DNA from: Akkermansiaceae bacterium
GTDB taxonomy: Bacteria; Verrucomicrobiota; Verrucomicrobiia; Verrucomicrobiales; Akkermansiaceae
Reading direction: 5' to 3'
DNA length: 13,975 bases
NCBI GenBank assembly: GCA_011524615.1
Contig: WTJZ01000119.1
Location: 1-13,975 of the forward strand
Each line of letters opens with the position of its first letter. The stretch's first letter is position 1. Shown here in pieces: positions 13,231 to 13,975 of the stretch. Under the pieces are notes generated by a model. That model was given only the letters and a program-made list of their open reading frames with translations, did not search any database and had not been told where the DNA came from. Position numbers and translations under genes: made by a program.

Positions 13231-13975
13231 ATGAAAAGAAAACTATTGTTATTGATGTTGTTAATGCAGCAAGTGCTAGCAAATACTTATGATCTACCTG
13301 AGACTAGTGGTCGTTATGTACGCGTGTCATTGACGGCGGAAGATGTTCAGCTGGTGCTTGCTGAGGTCGAGGTCTATTCAGCAGGGGAGAATGTCGCGAT
13401 CTCTAAGACCGCCAGTCAATCGAGTGATTTGAATGCCAATTTCGCCTTCCAGGCGAGTACGGCTGTGAACTTTGTGACATTATCCAATACGGGGAGTATG
13501 ACCTCTGTGGAAGATAACCCGTGGTGGGAAGTCGATTTAGGTTCGGAGACGGTGATTGATAAGGTAATCATCTATGAGGGGGCTGAATCGTTAGAGAACC
13601 TTAATCTAGAGATTCTGGATGAGTCTCGAACTGTTGTCTATGAGCAGACTGCACTACCTGATTTAGCGAAGTATTCATTTTTCTCCAAAGACTTGGGTGA
13701 TATATGGGTGATCGGAGATCAGATGCTACTGGGGGATCGTGATGAGGATAGTACGACGAGCCCAAGAAGTGCCCTATACGATCAGTTAGTCGCGGGAGGA
13801 TATAGCTTCAACTTCACGGGGCATACGAACTCGAATTCCGAAGGGCTGCCTGTGGATGATGGGTACACATATCACTCGGCGGTGGCTGACAGCTTACTCT
13901 CTGACATGACCGCTGCAGTTGCCACGTACTGGACGCAAGGGCGTCTGGCTACGAATAAGCCTGATACCGTCTGCA
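13231..13975 (+). CDS. Exported protein with F5/8-type-C-like and SGNH-hydrolase-like domains (5' part)
   Basis: The reading frame is open from the ATG at 13231 to the window end, giving 248 residues with no stop. A signal peptide (Lys2-Arg3-Lys4, a Leu-rich core, VLA with cleavage after residue 17) starts the protein. Residues about 25-145 resemble a discoidin or F5/8 type C galactose-binding domain: RYVRVSL (28-34), AEVEVYSAGENVAISKTASQ (44-63), WWEVDLGSETVIDKVIIYE (98-116). From about 157 an SGNH/GDSL-hydrolase-like fold begins: IWVIGDQ (158-164), STTSPRSALYDQL (174-186), GGYSFNFTGHTN (189-200), KPDTV (243-247), as in carbohydrate acetylesterases. The nucleophile position of the GDS motif is Gln164 here, so this domain may be inactive or binding-only. 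The later GTND and Asp-x-x-His blocks would lie beyond the window. No Shine-Dalgarno sequence is visible. The architecture suggests polysaccharide binding or deacetylation. Confidence 0.85.
   Translation, partial: MKRKLLLLMLLMQQVLANTYDLPETSGRYVRVSLTAEDVQLVLAEVEVYSAGENVAISKTASQSSDLNANFAFQASTAVNFVTLSNTGSMTSVEDNPWWEVDLGSETVIDKVIIYEGAESLENLNLEILDESRTVVYEQTALPDLAKYSFFSKDLGDIWVIGDQMLLGDRDEDSTTSPRSALYDQLVAGGYSFNFTGHTNSNSEGLPVDDGYTYHSAVADSLLSDMTAAVATYWTQGRLATNKPDTVC

Noticed and set aside
1..13975. CRISPR arrays, tRNA/rRNA genes, insertion sequences or attachment sites
   Set aside because: I found no spaced direct-repeat series, transposase or integrase coding sequence, or tRNA-like cloverleaf. The only substantial repeat is the in-gene duplication.

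Overview
The window looks like chromosomal DNA of a Verrucomicrobiota bacterium, most likely a marine Opitutae or Puniceicoccales relative. That placement is inferred from gene content: a DUF1800/DUF1501 secreted pair, a PEP-CTERM surface protein, a small GspG-C-terminus-like protein of a type common in this phylum, an ECF sigma factor next to a membrane Ser/Thr kinase, and frequent absence of a Shine-Dalgarno sequence. No phylogenetic marker is present, so the placement is provisional.

Layout. (1) Bases 1-1301, plus strand: adenine phosphoribosyltransferase (apt), followed after 5 nt by a GlpF-type aquaglyceroporin. (2) Bases 1276-5842, minus strand: reading in the direction of transcription, an ECF sigma factor, a transmembrane Ser/Thr protein kinase 6 nt downstream, then after 169 nt an exported TPR protein whose 3' end overlaps the aquaglyceroporin gene by 26 bp. 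(3) Bases 5843-6067: a divergent control region with two perfect inverted repeats and a candidate promoter on each strand. (4) Bases 6068-12991, plus strand: a DUF1800 protein, a Tat-exported DUF1501 protein, a 740-residue exported protein with two tandem copies of a 204-residue module, a PEP-CTERM protein, and a membrane-anchored GspG-like protein. The first three genes are packed within 7-11 nt; a 98-nt gap with a possible stem-loop precedes the last two. (5) Bases 13231-13975, plus strand: the 5' part of an exported protein with an F5/8-type-C-like domain and an SGNH-hydrolase-like domain, cut by the window end and preceded by a 239-nt AT-rich leader.

How the parts may work together (inference). 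The sigma factor and kinase form a compact signalling unit transcribed away from a large set of exported and surface proteins. The shared control region makes it plausible that the sigma factor or kinase regulates itself, the secreted operon, or both. The secreted operon has the look of a cell-surface or extracellular-matrix assembly: a Tat substrate with an alkaline-phosphatase-clan fold, a Sec-exported DUF1800 partner, beta-sandwich repeats, and an exosortase-sorted protein. The biochemical role of DUF1800/DUF1501 pairs is not established. The least ordinary features are the divergent control region, the SGNH domain with Gln where the nucleophilic Ser is expected, and the kinase lacking the RD arginine.
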